From: Typhlomys cinereus
Lineage: Eukaryota; Chordata; Mammalia; Rodentia; Platacanthomyidae
NCBI GenBank assembly: GCA_023101885.1
Contig: JALPQD010000914.1
Coordinates: forward strand, 286,698 to 350,697
DNA: 64,000 nucleotides
Direction: 5' to 3'
Part shown: piece after piece, positions 36,701 to 46,459 of the stretch
How the letters are laid out: every line of letters begins with the position of its first letter
Numbering within the stretch: position 1 is the first letter of the stretch
Position numbers and translations under genes: made by a program
Notes under the pieces: model-generated
Database searches by the model: none
What the model saw: the letters and a program-made list of their open reading frames with translations, nothing else
What the model was told of the DNA's origin: nothing

Positions 36701-36890
36701 CCTCGGAGATGCCGGCGTCCAGCACCGTGCGGAAGAGGGACTGGCGATAGTAGGGGCTGACCGTGGAGGACAGGAGGGGCGGCAGGTCGTACTCAAAGAG
36801 ACCCTCGCCAAAGAGCTGGTCAAACAGTCGGCCGGGGTAGAAGGGCCCCGGGGCGCGCTTGAACCAGGGCTGCTGGATGGTGACGTCCAT
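33562..36890 (-). CDS. CRYAA: alphaA-crystallin (small heat-shock protein, lens chaperone), whole coding span
   Basis: Three exons join to a 173-residue protein, exactly the family length: 36890-36702, 35476-35354 and 33771-33562, all with GT-AG introns. It is a lens structural protein and ATP-independent chaperone that forms large oligomers with alphaB-crystallin in fibre-cell cytoplasm. The N-terminal region (1-63) starts [12 protein letters not shown]. The alpha-crystallin domain (about 64-142) contains [10 protein letters not shown] and [10 protein letters not shown], with Arg116 present. The C-terminal tail keeps an I-X-V motif (159-161). The start codon has a strong context (A at -3, G at +4). 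Compared with mouse alphaA as I remember it, I count 19 substitutions, including S20G, F26L, N101E, S122P, N123G and P160A. Cys131 is kept and residue 142 is Ser. The frame is fully open, so I infer a functional gene. Identity is certain; the degree of divergence depends on my recollection of the mouse protein. Confidence 0.98.
34397..34512. repeat. copy 2 of a ~115-bp duplicated segment (CRYAA intron 2)
   Basis: It begins GGACTAAAACTTAAGCTGAG and continues through TGGCAAGCCTGCCAGTCCA. It aligns along its length with 32783-32900, downstream of the gene, in the same orientation. The two copies therefore flank exon 3. It may be a local duplication or two copies of an unrecognised interspersed repeat. 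Confidence 0.75.
34680..34785. repeat. (CA)n-rich microsatellite in CRYAA intron 2
   Basis: Interrupted CACA/CTCA repeats within intron 2, with no sign of function. Confidence 0.9.
35058..35343. repeat. 48-bp minisatellite in CRYAA intron 2
   Basis: Six units of 47-48 bp begin at about 35078, 35126, 35173, 35221, 35269 and 35317, with the shared core AGGGAGCAGGCCGTGCAGGG. The array ends about 10 bp from the exon 2 donor. Because 48 is divisible by three, it yields spurious repetitive open frames on both strands. Confidence 0.95.
35354..35476 (-). CDS. CRYAA: CRYAA exon 2, residues 64-104
   Basis: A 123-nt exon encodes the start of the alpha-crystallin domain ([17 protein letters not shown] onward). 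The acceptor is TTTCAG|GTC and the donor is CAG|GTGAGC. It is the best conserved exon: only residues 100 (His to Arg) and 101 (Asn to Glu) differ from remembered mouse, and both lie in the loop before the DDHGY segment. The donor lies about 10 bp from the end of an intronic minisatellite. Confidence 0.97.
36186..36254 (-). CDS. CRYAA: CRYAA alternative insert exon (alphaA-ins), 23 codons
   Basis: A 69-nt phase-0 open exon lies in intron 1. It begins LMTHMWFV and ends PKNNPIK, matching the 23-residue insert of rodent alphaA-ins-crystallin. The acceptor is a pyrimidine-rich tract ending in CATCAG (AG at 36256-36255). The donor is the non-consensus GC type, AAG|GCAAGT (36185-36180), as I recall for other rodents. 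Inclusion would place 23 residues between Glu63 and Val64 without a frame change. The weak GC donor is the expected reason for inclusion in only a minority of transcripts. It has no stop codon or indel, so it looks usable. Human carries only a relic of this exon. Confidence 0.93.
36283..36532. repeat. polypyrimidine (TCC/TTC)n tract in CRYAA intron 1
   Basis: About 250 bp is almost pure C/T on the plus strand, which is a GAA/GGA purine tract in the pre-mRNA. It lies between exon 1 and the insert exon, ending about 30 bp before the insert-exon acceptor. It can form H-DNA in principle and resembles GA-rich splicing-enhancer sequence. Confidence 0.95.
36702..36890 (-). CDS. CRYAA: CRYAA exon 1 coding part, residues 1-63
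   Basis: It encodes the N-terminal region that drives oligomerisation. ATG is at 36890-36888 and the exon ends on a complete Glu codon followed by the donor GTGAGC. The conserved motif around residues 20-28 reads GRLFDQLFG, where mammals normally have SRLFDQFFG. Eight of 63 residues differ from the remembered mouse sequence (7, 14, 20, 26, 37, 39, 44, 59). Nearly every third codon position is G or C. Confidence 0.97.
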
Positions 36891-36955
36891 GTTCTGCTTT
36901 GGCAGCGTGGGCACCCGCGGCTGGTGGGGCGTCCGAAGGGGCCGCTGGGCAGTGT
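36891..36955 (-). other. CRYAA: CRYAA 5' untranslated region (inferred)
   Basis: Between the ATG and the start site expected about 30 nt downstream of the TATA box lie roughly 60 nt of GC-rich leader without an upstream ATG in frame. The exact start was inferred from TATA spacing. Confidence 0.7.
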
Positions 36956-36977
36956 GGGGGGCTGGGGCGGCCTTCCC

Positions 36978-36983
36978 TATATA
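36978..36983 (-). promoter_or_regulatory. CRYAA: CRYAA TATA box
   Basis: The minus strand reads GTATATAGGG, 88-93 nt upstream of the ATG. That places transcription initiation near 36950, as in other mammalian alphaA genes. Confidence 0.85.
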
Positions 36984-37008
36984 CGCCTGCACAGAATGGA
37001 GGGATTAA

Positions 37009-37018
37009 GGGATTCCGC
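37009..37018 (-). promoter_or_regulatory. CRYAA: alphaA-CRYBP1-like promoter element
   Basis: The minus strand reads GCGGAATCCC, about -59 to -68 from the inferred start. It corresponds in position and sequence to the GGGAAATCCC element that binds alphaA-CRYBP1 in the mouse promoter, with the left half degraded. Confidence 0.55.
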
Positions 37019-37042
37019 GAAACGTTCACACTCAGCTCAGAA

Positions 37043-37059
37043 GCTGCGCTGTCAGCAGC
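37043..37059 (-). promoter_or_regulatory. CRYAA: Maf-type (MARE/DE1-like) promoter element
   Basis: The minus strand reads GCTGCTGACAGCGCAGC, about -93 to -109 from the inferred start. TGCTGAC is the Maf half-site, and the position matches the DE1 region bound by c-Maf and CREB in mouse. Confidence 0.65.
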
Positions 37060-37916
37060 CCGTGGGCTGCGCACCGGATGCACCCGGTCAGGAACACAGA
37101 AAACCCAGCAATCGCCGCCCACGTCCGTCCCTGTTCCCCCAGGGGTCAGTTGCCTGGCTGAACTTATAAAATCCCAGGAAACCCACAGTTCTGGGACCCA
37201 CCCTGCTCCCCAAACCTGTGGCCTGTCCTCTGCAGAGGCCCCGGGCCTCCCCAACCCGATATTGCCACAGGTGACAAACCAGTTTCTCCTGCCCAGCTCA
37301 GGGCTCCACAGCCCCCGAGTATCGTCCACAAGGGCTGGGGCGCATTCTCCCCCGCCTGGGGTGCTCCTCTCGCTTCTGCAAGGCTACTCCCACCTTTAGG
37401 AACACTATCATCTGTCTCCCTGCTGCAGAGGGAGACCCCCCCAGCCCTCGTGAGCCCCCCAGGACAAGTCGTATCTTCCCCTTCCTGTCCCTGCTCTGCC
37501 CTGGCTTTTCTGCTCAGTGAGCAGCTCATGTTTCAGACGAAATGCACCCCCCAAAGTATTAGGGGCCTTTGCAGATTCACTCCTGCTAGGGAAGGGGGGT
37601 CTGAGGCAGCACAGACACATGGCTGACTGGAAGACCCCACACACAGAAGAAGCTGGTGTTGGTGGTGGGAACTGCAGGGTCTTCCCGCGTGGCTCCTCCT
37701 TGCTGACGGAGCTCCCCTGCGGCCCTGGGCATCAGCCAGAGGGGCCAGGAAGTCTCGGAGGGAGCACTTTGGCCTGCAGTTTATGGATCCAGAGGAGGGG
37801 CTCCCCGGGGGTTCCACCAGCAAGCAGCAGTCAATCCAGCTCTGGCTACCCAGGGACACTCCAGGCCTCGGGCAACGCTCACACTATCTTCATTTAAAAT
37901 TTAGAGCGTCTGGGCC
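37060..37916. other. 5' flank of CRYAA, unique sequence
   Basis: No further gene recognised. The proximal promoter elements are listed separately. Confidence 0.6.
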
Positions 37917-38456
37917 TGTCATAGTCGGGCACAGGCGTCAACTTGACAGTTGAGGGTTAGAGCTCTGGGCACATTTGTAAGGAATTAGTAGGTTGAGTTC
38001 AGCCCAGAGCAAACCTGCAGGAGATTGTCTAGCTGAAGGGGAAGGCCCAGCCATGGTGGGCGGGGCTAGTCCCCAGGCAGGTAAATAAGAAGGCAGGACC
38101 GTGTTAGGGACGTCGACATGCTTTGGTATGTGTGGCCAGGCATGCTGGTCTGGCAAGTGAGGTCGTCCCTCAGCAGTCCTGTGGACATGTGGACGTGATG
38201 TGGCCAGTTCCTCAGCCCTTGGTGTTGGGTGAGCGCTCCTGCCAAGCTGACAAGGAGCTGTAGGACAGACGCGGGAGCCTGGGCAGAAAGAGCGGCAGCT
38301 CGGGTGTGTCTGGCTGCACAGTGAGCTCGAGGACTGTGTCCACACTCCTCCCTGTGTGTTGCTGACCGTTAGTACTTGGGGGCACCTGTGGGTTGACCAC
38401 TGAGTTGTCTTGGTTTCTGTGCCCCGTAACCACTACGTCACTTCATAATGTCCGCA
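37917..38456 (+). mobile_element. solo LTR-M, diverged
   Basis: It starts TGTCATAGTCGGGCACAGGC and shares GAGCAAACCTGCAGGAGATT and the TGGTCTGGCAAG block. The flanks are GGGCC (37912-37916) and GGGCA (38457-38461), a likely decayed 5-bp target duplication. Confidence 0.78.
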
Positions 38457-39637
38457 GGGCACAAGAGCAGCGATGCTGGCAGCTGTAGGCCAAAGAGTGG
38501 AAAGGAAACATCCCAACCTAAAGGAGCTGTGTGCGAACCCGGCAAACCCAGTTCAACTCCGCAGCCCGCATGGTGCAAGGACTTCCTAAAGTTGTCCCCT
38601 GAGCTCGCTTTCTCTTGCCCTCTTCTCTCTCTCTAGCTTTCTCTCTGTGTGTCTCTCTTGCAATCTTTCTTTCTCCTTCTCCCCCCTTCTCTCTTTATCT
38701 TTTGGGATCATTTTCTTCTCTCCTCCCCCCATAAACGAGGAACAGAAAAGCCCCCCGACACTGCTGGAGGCAGCAGACAGGCTCACTCCAGGCTTTGCCA
38801 CTTCCGGGCGGCATCTTTGCGCCGAGTCTTGACGCCTGTGTCCTGCGCACGAGCAACGGTCGAGGGTCTGGATGTGGCCGTGCAGCCCTGCAGACATGCA
38901 GCCCTGCAGACGTGCAGCCCTGCAGACGCACACCTTGCCCGGCTCACCAACTCCACTCCATGAGCAGTGGCTACAGCCCCTGTGTGAGGGGGTCCAGAGT
39001 GGGCCAGGACGGGCAGTCCCTGCGGTTCGATGCGTAGACAGATTTCCAATAAACAGCTGCTGCCCTTGAGGTTGACGTCATCTCTCTGTCCGGGGACGCT
39101 TGGGGCATCATTTCATGCTTCAAGTTTAAAACTGTGAAACTGGGCCCGAGCCAGGCACCGCGGGAACAAGCATCAGCCGGCACCTGGGAGATGTCGCTGA
39201 TAGAAGCCAACTCCTCTTTTTAAATTGCTGATAGTTTCAAAGAACTTTCAGGAGCATCGAATCATCCACAACCATCGTGATTGTACCGAGACTGATTTTG
39301 TCCCGTGGAGGTGAGGGTCGGGGAACAGCCTCTGGGCGAGCCCTCTGGGTACCCTTCTCTCTGTAGGTCTTGCCCACTCTGCGGGGGATTTTCTTCGCTT
39401 CCACCCGATGTTCACTGAGAGGCAGTCTCGCAGCTTCTTATCCAAGTGACCAGCATTGCACCCATGTGCTTTGGGGGCACCCTAAGTGACACAGGGGTAC
39501 GTACAGCTGCTGGTCCTTCTTGACTGGAGCCTGGGCAGTGGCTGGTCTAAGGCGTCTGTCTCATTCAGCACCGAGTGACCGCACGCAGGTTGGAAATGGA
39601 AAGCATACGTTTCCTAAAACAAAAAAAAGAAAAATCA
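38457..39637. other. unique sequence with a small 16-bp tandem repeat
   Basis: A CT-rich stretch lies at 38620-38700. Three copies of CAGCCCTGCAGACATG lie at 38881-38930. No gene recognised. Confidence 0.6.
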
Positions 39638-39930
39638 GGGCTGGAGAGGTGGCTCAGGGGTTAAGCCTCTGCCTTGCAGGCCAAAGGTCCTGAGTTCAGA
39701 TCCTAGACCCCACGTATAGACGCCGGGCGGAAGTGGGGGCGGCCTGTGTTTCTGGTCCTGGTAGGGCGGAGCCTGTGAATCCCGGGGCAGAGTAAAGAAG
39801 AAGGAGGTGGAGGCGTCCATGGTGGTTCCTGAATTCATCTGTGGTTCTACACACACATACATACATACACACTGCACATACACACATGCGCACACATGCA
39901 CAATTGAATAAATAATAATCATAATAAAAA
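39638..39930 (+). mobile_element. SINE subfamily 1, full length
   Basis: GGGCTGGAGAGGTGGCTCAG through GGTTCTACACACACATAC to an A-rich tail, with an AAAGAAAAAT target duplication on both sides. Confidence 0.93.
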
Positions 39931-40134
39931 AGAAAAATGCCTATTCCCAGAGGCTGCAGAACAGTCCCGTTTCAAGAACACCCGTGGGCCCCTCACACCT
40001 GAAAGAGGAACGGAGGCTCCCAAAGCCTGCAAATGGCTGCCGTGGGGATCCTGGGGGCCTGAGGACCAGGCCGAGGGAGGGGTCTGCAGAGTGGGCAGAG
40101 GCAGCAGTCACTTCTGAACTCTGGGATGGGGGAC

Positions 40135-40745
40135 ATTTGTGACACATGTCACACATGATGTGCAAGGGTGTGGTGCGTGTTTGTGTCTGTGGCGTGTGTG
40201 GTATAGATGGCACGATGCATAGCTGGCATCATGAGTGTGTGTCGTATGTGCATGAGGGGTGTGTACGGCATGTGTACATATGTGACTGTGTATGTCTGTG
40301 GTATTGTGTGATGTGTCTGCAGTGTGGTGTAGTATGTATATGTATGGTGTGTGGGGTGCGTATGTGTGTGACATGCATTTCTGCATGTGTGATTGGGCGT
40401 GTCTGTGGTGTGGTGTGATATCTGGCATCTGTATTGTATGTGGTATGTGTGACATGATGTAGATCTGATCTGCGTCCATATGAGCTGTAGCATATGGGCA
40501 CATATGCTGTGTATGTGTATCTGGTATATGTGAATCTGTGTATCTGCATGTAGTGTGATGTGTGCTACGTGTAGCAGGTGTGTGTTCTGTATGTGGTGTG
40601 TATGTGTATGTACGGCATATGTGGTAAGTATGTAGTATGTGTCTGTATGTATCTGGTATATGTGATGATTATGCAGTGTGTGTATCTGGCATGTGTGACT
40701 GTGTGTCTGTGGCAGGTGTGATTGTGTGCCCGTGGAGTGTGTCTC
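40135..40745. repeat. (TG)n-rich compound microsatellite
   Basis: About 600 bp of TGTG/TATG/GTGTGTC units. Open frames across it are artefacts. Confidence 0.95.
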
Positions 40746-41529
40746 CATCTCTGAGACCCCCTTCCTGGGCACCTAAGCCCCAGGCATTCTGGTTTCCTCC
40801 ATGCTCACCAGCATTGCCGCTGGGCGCACAGCCGGCCACGCCCACAGAGCTGACACCCGCTGGATCCGGAGAATTCCTGCGACGCCAACAGTCTCCCAAA
40901 CAGTCTCCGCAGTTGATTTTCCACCCCAGAGCCCAGGGCTCCTGCACAAAGCCAATGTGCCGGCGACAGGCATTGTGGTAGAGGGACAGGAATGTGCCCG
41001 GCTAAGCCTTGGCCCCGGCCCCGGGCCAGGAGGTCAGACCAACTGTCACACCCCAGAAGCCAGCCCCTCAGGATGACCTGCTGGGCGTGCACCAACAGAG
41101 GACCCCACATGGCATCTGAAGGAGGGGCGTGTGCGCTGACCACCTGCTGGGGACGGGGGGGGGGGGGTCTGCACCGCGCACACTGGTGGTCAGGGCAGTC
41201 ATGGGTGGTGACAGCTTCCATTCCTCCTGCACATCGCTCTTCATGTCATGGATAACTTTTCCACAGTTGTAAAGTGCTGTCTCGGTAGTTTTATTTATTT
41301 TTTTATTATTATTATTTCTGCTCATACAAACTTAACAGGTACACCGGTCCCCTCCCTCCCTCCACCTCCCCCCAACCGCCCTACTCCCCCCTTCCCTCCC
41401 CCCCTCCCCATGCCCCCCAATCCCTGGAGCATCCTTTAATGTGCATGCCAAACTCACCTCTGGGTCCTCCTCTCCAATGAGGTGCAAGGACCCAGGGGTC
41501 GCTAGTTTTATTATTGCAAAAATGTTGGG
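40746..41529. other. unique sequence, then T-rich and C-rich low-complexity tracts
   Basis: A G run lies at 41155-41167, a T-rich patch at 41288-41318 and a CCCTCC-rich patch at 41347-41420. No gene recognised. Confidence 0.6.
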
Positions 41530-41725
41530 GCCCAGGACAGCTAGGACATAAGGTACCTGCACTCAAACCTTGTGATCCGAGTTCAATCCCCAGAAGGCCA
41601 GGTGGTGGAAGGAGAGAAGTGACTTCCTGAAGTCTTCCTGTGACCTCCACCCTCGCACTGTGGCGTGCAGTGCACGCTCCCTCTCTTCCCTTCTGCCTTC
41701 CTCAAAAGTGAATAAACAAAATATC
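41530..41725 (+). mobile_element. old B2/B3-type SINE
   Basis: Contains GAGTTCAATCCCCAGAAGGC, GTGGTGGAAGGAGAGAAGTG and TGTGACCTCCACCCTCGCA, ending AAGTGAATAAACAAA. Confidence 0.75.
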
Positions 41726-41832
41726 GTAGAATGCCCAGACATTCTCAGGGATGTACACTGAGCTTCCACGGCGGATTTAGCTGGATTTAACAGTTACGAA
41801 GGGCTTCCCCCTGCTGCTTCCTGCTACTACTG

Positions 41833-42462
41833 TCATGTCCACCATCACCATCACCACCATCATCACCATCACCACCATCACAATCATCACCATCACCATC
41901 ATCACCATCATCACCATCACCATCATCACCACCATCACCACCATCATCACCATCACCATCACCACCACCACCATCATCACCATCACCACCATCACCATCA
42001 TCATCACCATCACCACCATTATCACCATCACCACCATCACCACCATCACACCATCATCACCATCACCATCACCATCACCACCATCACCATCATCATCACC
42101 ATCACCACCATCACCACCATCACCATCATCACCATCACCACCATCACCACCATCACCATCACCATTATCACCATCACCATCACCACCATCACCATCACCA
42201 CCATCACCATCACCACCATCATCACCATCACCACCATCATCACCATCATCACCATCACCATCACCATCATCACCATCAGCACCACCATCACCATCATCAT
42301 CACCACCATCATCACCATCATCATCACCACCATCACCATCACCATCACCACCATCACCATCACCATCACCACCATCACCATCACCATCACCACCATCATC
42401 ATCACTATCACCATCATCATCACTATCACCATCATCACCATCACCATCAGCACCACCATCTT
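41833..42462. repeat. 630-bp (CAT/CAC)n trinucleotide array
   Basis: CATCACCATCATCACC-type repeats throughout, giving open Ile/Thr or Pro/Ser frames on the plus strand and Met/Val frames on the minus strand. Not coding. Confidence 0.98.
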
Positions 42463-42718
42463 TTTTTTAATGTGTGTGCGTAGGAGGGGGGCACTGTATG
42501 TCCCTGAGGAGGCCCAATGGTGACTCTGAGAATCATCCTGGATTACTTCTACTTCTTTCTTGCTTCGCTCTGGAATTTTCCAGGCTCCGCCCACCAGGGC
42601 TGGTAGTGCAGGTCGATGCCTTTTCCACCTGACTTTTTACATGGGACCTGGGATCCAAACTCGAGGCCTTCTGCTTGCCAGACAGAGTCTTAAACCCCTG
42701 AGCCATCTCTCCAGCCCA
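42463..42718 (-). mobile_element. SINE subfamily 2, reverse orientation
   Basis: Ends CCCCTGAGCCATCTCTCCAG CCC; contains CCAGGCTCCGCCCACCAGGG. It directly abuts the CAT array. Confidence 0.92.
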
Positions 42719-42799
42719 TCATCACCATCTTAAAGCAAGACACAGACATCGTATCTCTGTCCCTTTCATGCTCCAGGTACTTCTCTTTAACATACACAC

Positions 42800-42990
42800 A
42801 CTTCCTGGGACGTGACTCAGTTGGTAGAGTTCATGCATAAATGTCCAAGTTTGACCTCTAGGACCACATAAAACTGGCCCTGGTGCCCCCCCCCCCATGT
42901 CGGCCCTTGGGGAGTTGGAGGCAGGAAGAACAAGGCCACACTGGGCTATCATTTTGAAACCAGCTGGTGACCCCAGGAGAAAGACAGACA
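42800..42990 (+). mobile_element. old B4-like (ID plus B1) SINE
   Basis: A tRNA-like head (GACTCAGTTGGTAGAGTTCA) is followed by B1-like text (AACAAGGCCACACTGGGCTA). Confidence 0.6.
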
Positions 42991-43012
42991 AGCAGAGCTG
43001 GGAAGCTCTACC

Positions 43013-43567
43013 CTTTGGCTGGGGAGATGACTTAGGGGCTAAAGCTTTTACCTCAAAAGCCAAAGAACCTGGGGCTGGAGAGGTGGCTCAGGGGTTAAGC
43101 CTCTGCCTTGCAGGTGGAAGGTCCTGAGTTCGGATCCTAGATTCCATGTATAGACGCCCGGCGGAAGCGGGGGCGGCCTGCGTTTCTGATCCTGGTAGGG
43201 CGGAGCCTGTGAATCCCGGGGCAGAGTAAACAAGGAGGAAGTAGAGGCAGTCCATGCTGGTTCCTGAATTTGCCCGTGGTTTTACACACACACACACATA
43301 CACACACACACACACACACACGTACACATGCACAATTGAATAAAAAAAATTAAAATTAAATTTAAAAAAAAAGCCAAAGAACCTGAGTCCGGGTCCCATA
43401 TCCCACATAAAAATGCCAGGCAGAAAAAGGTGGCAATCTTCAATTCTGACCCCGGAAGATGGAGCTTGGAAAACCCCAGAGCAAAACAATAAGAACATAG
43501 AGCAATCCGGGATGATTCCCGAAGTCACTCTTGGGCCTCCACGAGCACACCCACTTAAGTGTCTCAT

Positions 43568-43619
<52 letters not shown>

Positions 43620-43620
43620 C
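43013..43620 (+). mobile_element. SINE subfamily 2, split by a younger SINE
   Basis: The head is at 43013-43071 (CTTTGGCTGGGGAGATGACT) and the body is at 43369-43562, with a pure (CA)n tail to 43617. It is interrupted at 43072-43368. Confidence 0.93.
43072..43368 (+). mobile_element. SINE subfamily 1 nested in SINE subfamily 2
   Basis: Full-length element with a perfect 17-bp target duplication, AAAAGCCAAAGAACCTG, at 43055-43071 and 43369-43385. Confidence 0.95.
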
Positions 43621-43694
43621 CCTGCGAGCTTGTGAGAGTCTTAGATGACTCCAGACTCAGGAAAGAAAATCACAGTGAGGTAGGCAAGATGGTT

Positions 43695-43830
43695 GGCAGG
43701 AAAAGACACTTAACGACCTGAGTTAATCGCCACAGCCAACTTGGTGAAAGGAGAGAACCAACTCCATACATTGTTCTCTGACTCAAACACAAACATACAC
43801 AGGAGGCAAATAAAGGTAAAAAAAAAATCT
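43695..43830 (+). mobile_element. old B2/B3-type SINE fragment
   Basis: Contains GGTGAAAGGAGAGAACCAAC and TGTTCTCTGACTC, ending GCAAATAAAGGTAAAAAAAA. Confidence 0.6.
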
Positions 43831-43894
43831 ACAAATACACACTTGCTTCCATAACCACAAGCTCTGATGCAGAGCTGACAGTAAAAATTTCTCA

Positions 43895-44115
43895 GTAGCA
43901 CCCACATGCACACACATGCATGCACAAATACACCACGTATGCACATGCACACATGCACACATAATGCACATGCAGACACACATGAACAGGAACATATTTA
44001 CCACACATGCACACACATACACACATATACACATGCCACCCAGACACATACTCATACACATGCACACACACACATACATGCACAAACACGAGCACACACA
44101 CACATCATCCACTAA
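43895..44115. repeat. CACATGCA-rich microsatellite
   Basis: CACATGCACACA/CATACACA units. Confidence 0.93.
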
Positions 44116-44274
44116 TCCCGATGATTTTGAGTGTGTCTTTTGTAACTGACGTGCTAGGCACGCGGCCCCCACCTGCTTGTTGCTGTGGTGGCTGTGTGAA
44201 CCCTTTTTTCCTGGCACCGCTTCTGCCAGGCTGGCCCATGCTACGTGCAAGTCTCTTTGTCTGCGAACACGGTG

Positions 44275-44480
44275 AGCCGTATGAATTAATTATGTGACGT
44301 CAAGCTGATCTCCCTGCTTGCTCTGAAATTAGCCTGGCTTAGTCACCACGAGCCTCCCCTGAACAGAGCCGGGCGCAAGGCCCGGGCGAGGAGGTGTGAC
44401 TAAGCCAGGCAGGAAGCTAGCAGAAAGAACGCGGCATCTGACGCTGGCTGAAGTCGACCCACTTGCTCCCTCCCTTCCCA
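44275..44480. promoter_or_regulatory. candidate distal enhancer upstream of CRYAA
   Basis: This non-repetitive island lies about 7.3-7.5 kb upstream of the inferred CRYAA start. It contains homeobox-type AATTAATTA (44284-44292), a perfect CRE TGACGTCA (44295-44302), AAATTAGCC, and a 15-bp perfect inverted repeat with TTAGTCA/TGACTAA cores (44332-44346 and 44396-44410). The distance resembles that of the mouse Cryaa distal control region DCR1, which depends on Pax6 and Maf. The assignment is inferred from position and motifs only. Confidence 0.4.
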
Positions 44481-45670
44481 AGCCAGACCTGCTCTAAAGG
44501 GGGCATCTCCCCCACTTTCTGTGTCTGCTCAAGGCCTGTTTGGGCAGGGTTCTTGTTTGGGGTCTGAAATGTACCCGAGACTCAAATGTTTGTGCACCTG
44601 GTCCCCCACAGGTGATGCATGGGGGTGGAGCCCTTGGGAAGTGGGGTCTCGCTGGTGGATGGGTGGGGAAGTCTAGCCCTCTGCTTCCTGGTCAGCTGTG
44701 ATGTGAACAGCTGCTCAGCCTCTCTGTGTTTCTGCTGTGTCCCCTTCCCCACTACGGTGGCTGAAACCTGAACCTTCTCTTCTTTCAGCTGCTTCTGCCG
44801 CGTGTTCTGTTACAGCCAAAGAAAAGTAGCTCAGGGCACCGGGGCACTGGGGACGCAGGCAGGACGGCCTGCATTGGCCGACAGACCATCATAGGCCCCC
44901 ACGAAGCCAGTTCCAGATGCCATGAGACCCCCCAAGAGGCGTGGCCAGCTCCACCTGCACCTCACAGGACGTCCCCTCAAATGAGGGTTAGGGCGAGGGA
45001 CGGAGCAGCAGGCCACGTTTCGGGCCATGCGCGGGCCACTCTTCTTTCTCTCCTGAAGGAAACAGGAATCCCACGGAGGCATGTCCACCCGCCCACTGAC
45101 GAGCGTGGCAGCTGCGGGGGAGCCCACCCAGGTGTGCCTGTTTATGCTCACAGCACTGCAAGAAGTGCTGGCTGTGATGGGCCAGGGGTTCTGACCTGGG
45201 GAGACCTCCGGGATGTCTGGGGGGCCTGAGGCCTCCCACAGAAGGGAGAGGCCAGAGGAGACTCAACTCGTAGGCAGTGTTAGTGCAGGATCAAGGGGCC
45301 AGCAAGATCCTGAATGCTGGAAAAGGTGCCAACTTCCCCTGGGACCTTTGGGAGTACAGTCCTGCAGATACGTGACTTTAGCCCATTTCCGGCAGAACCA
45401 TGATAAACTGGCATCGTTTTAAGTCCCAAAATGACAGGAAGCAGGTGCTTTGGGGAAAGATGCGATGTGATGCTAACTCTTGTTCCAGCATGTTCTCGAT
45501 TCACGTCCTCATGTGCAGGGCTGGAAAGACAGCAAAAGATCCCAGACCACTTCGCCCCGCAGCACACAGACGAGAGAAGCCGGTTCCTGCTCAAAGGCAC
45601 CCCTCCACTGGAAGTCAGCTAAGCGCAGAGGTGGGAGCGCCACGACGGAGCTCCCTCGCGTGTGCCCTGG
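44481..45670. other. unique sequence, no gene recognised
   Basis: Nothing supported beyond the candidate enhancer immediately to the left. Confidence 0.55.
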
Positions 45671-46084
45671 TGTGACCAGACACAAGTGTCAACTTGACAA
45701 TTGCAGGCTGAGATCTGGGCACATCTGTGAAAACCGAGGGTGAGGGCCAGTCCTAAGCCAGCCCACAGCAGATCATCTGACGGATGGGGAAGCCCCGGCC
45801 CACAGAGAGGGGCCGTTCCCTGGCCAGGGGGACCATGGGGGAAGGGGCTCAGTGCTTTGGCATTCTTCAGCAAACTTTGGATTGACGTGCGGTCTGGCAA
45901 GGGAGGCTCCCCTCTCAGCAGTGGATCTGGTTGGCAGTCCTCTCAACTCCTGGTGTTGGTATGAGCTCTCCTGCCAAGCTGGACTAAGAAATGTAACCAA
46001 GCTATCACAAGCCACAGCAAAACCCCTTGTTCCTCCAAGCTGTTTGGTGGTGAATTCAGTGGCAACGCACAGGCAAACCGAGAC
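45671..46084 (+). mobile_element. solo LTR-M, diverged
   Basis: It starts TGTGACCAGACACAAGTGTC and contains CCCCTTGTTCCTCCAAGCTG. The 3' end is decayed. Confidence 0.75.
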
Positions 46085-46459
46085 GCTGGGAATGCGGGGT
46101 GCTGCTCTCCCCAGCTTTGCAGTTATGACATCCTGGACAAAGAAGTCACCTGTCCTTAGGGGTCAGGATCTCAGGATGCGCGTGTCCTGGGGGGAGGGGC
46201 TAGTCTCTGGGGGTCCAGCGGGAGACAGAAAGGTACTTGGCAGCAAAGAACCACCCAATACCTGCAGCGGGGGCGGGCAGTCCTGCGCTTCACCCACCCC
46301 TGGTGCCCATCACCGCCAGTACAGGAGTCTGGACTCCGTCCTGAGCTCCCGCCGAGGCACCTCGGGGAGTTAAGGCAAGAGGGCCGCTCTTGGAGAAGAC
46401 GCGAAGAAGAGTTCTTTTTGTCTTCTTTCAACTCGTTGTATAAAACATGCGAGGTAAAG
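46085..46459. other. unique sequence, no gene recognised
   Basis: Nothing supported. Confidence 0.6.

Noticed and set aside
36891..36992. N-terminal extension of the CRYAA frame to 36992
   Set aside because: The extension crosses the TATA box and lacks an ATG; the family protein starts at MDVTIQ (36890).
41777..42594. Met/Val-rich and Ile/Thr-rich frames over the CAT array
   Set aside because: Trinucleotide repeat translation without a gene context.
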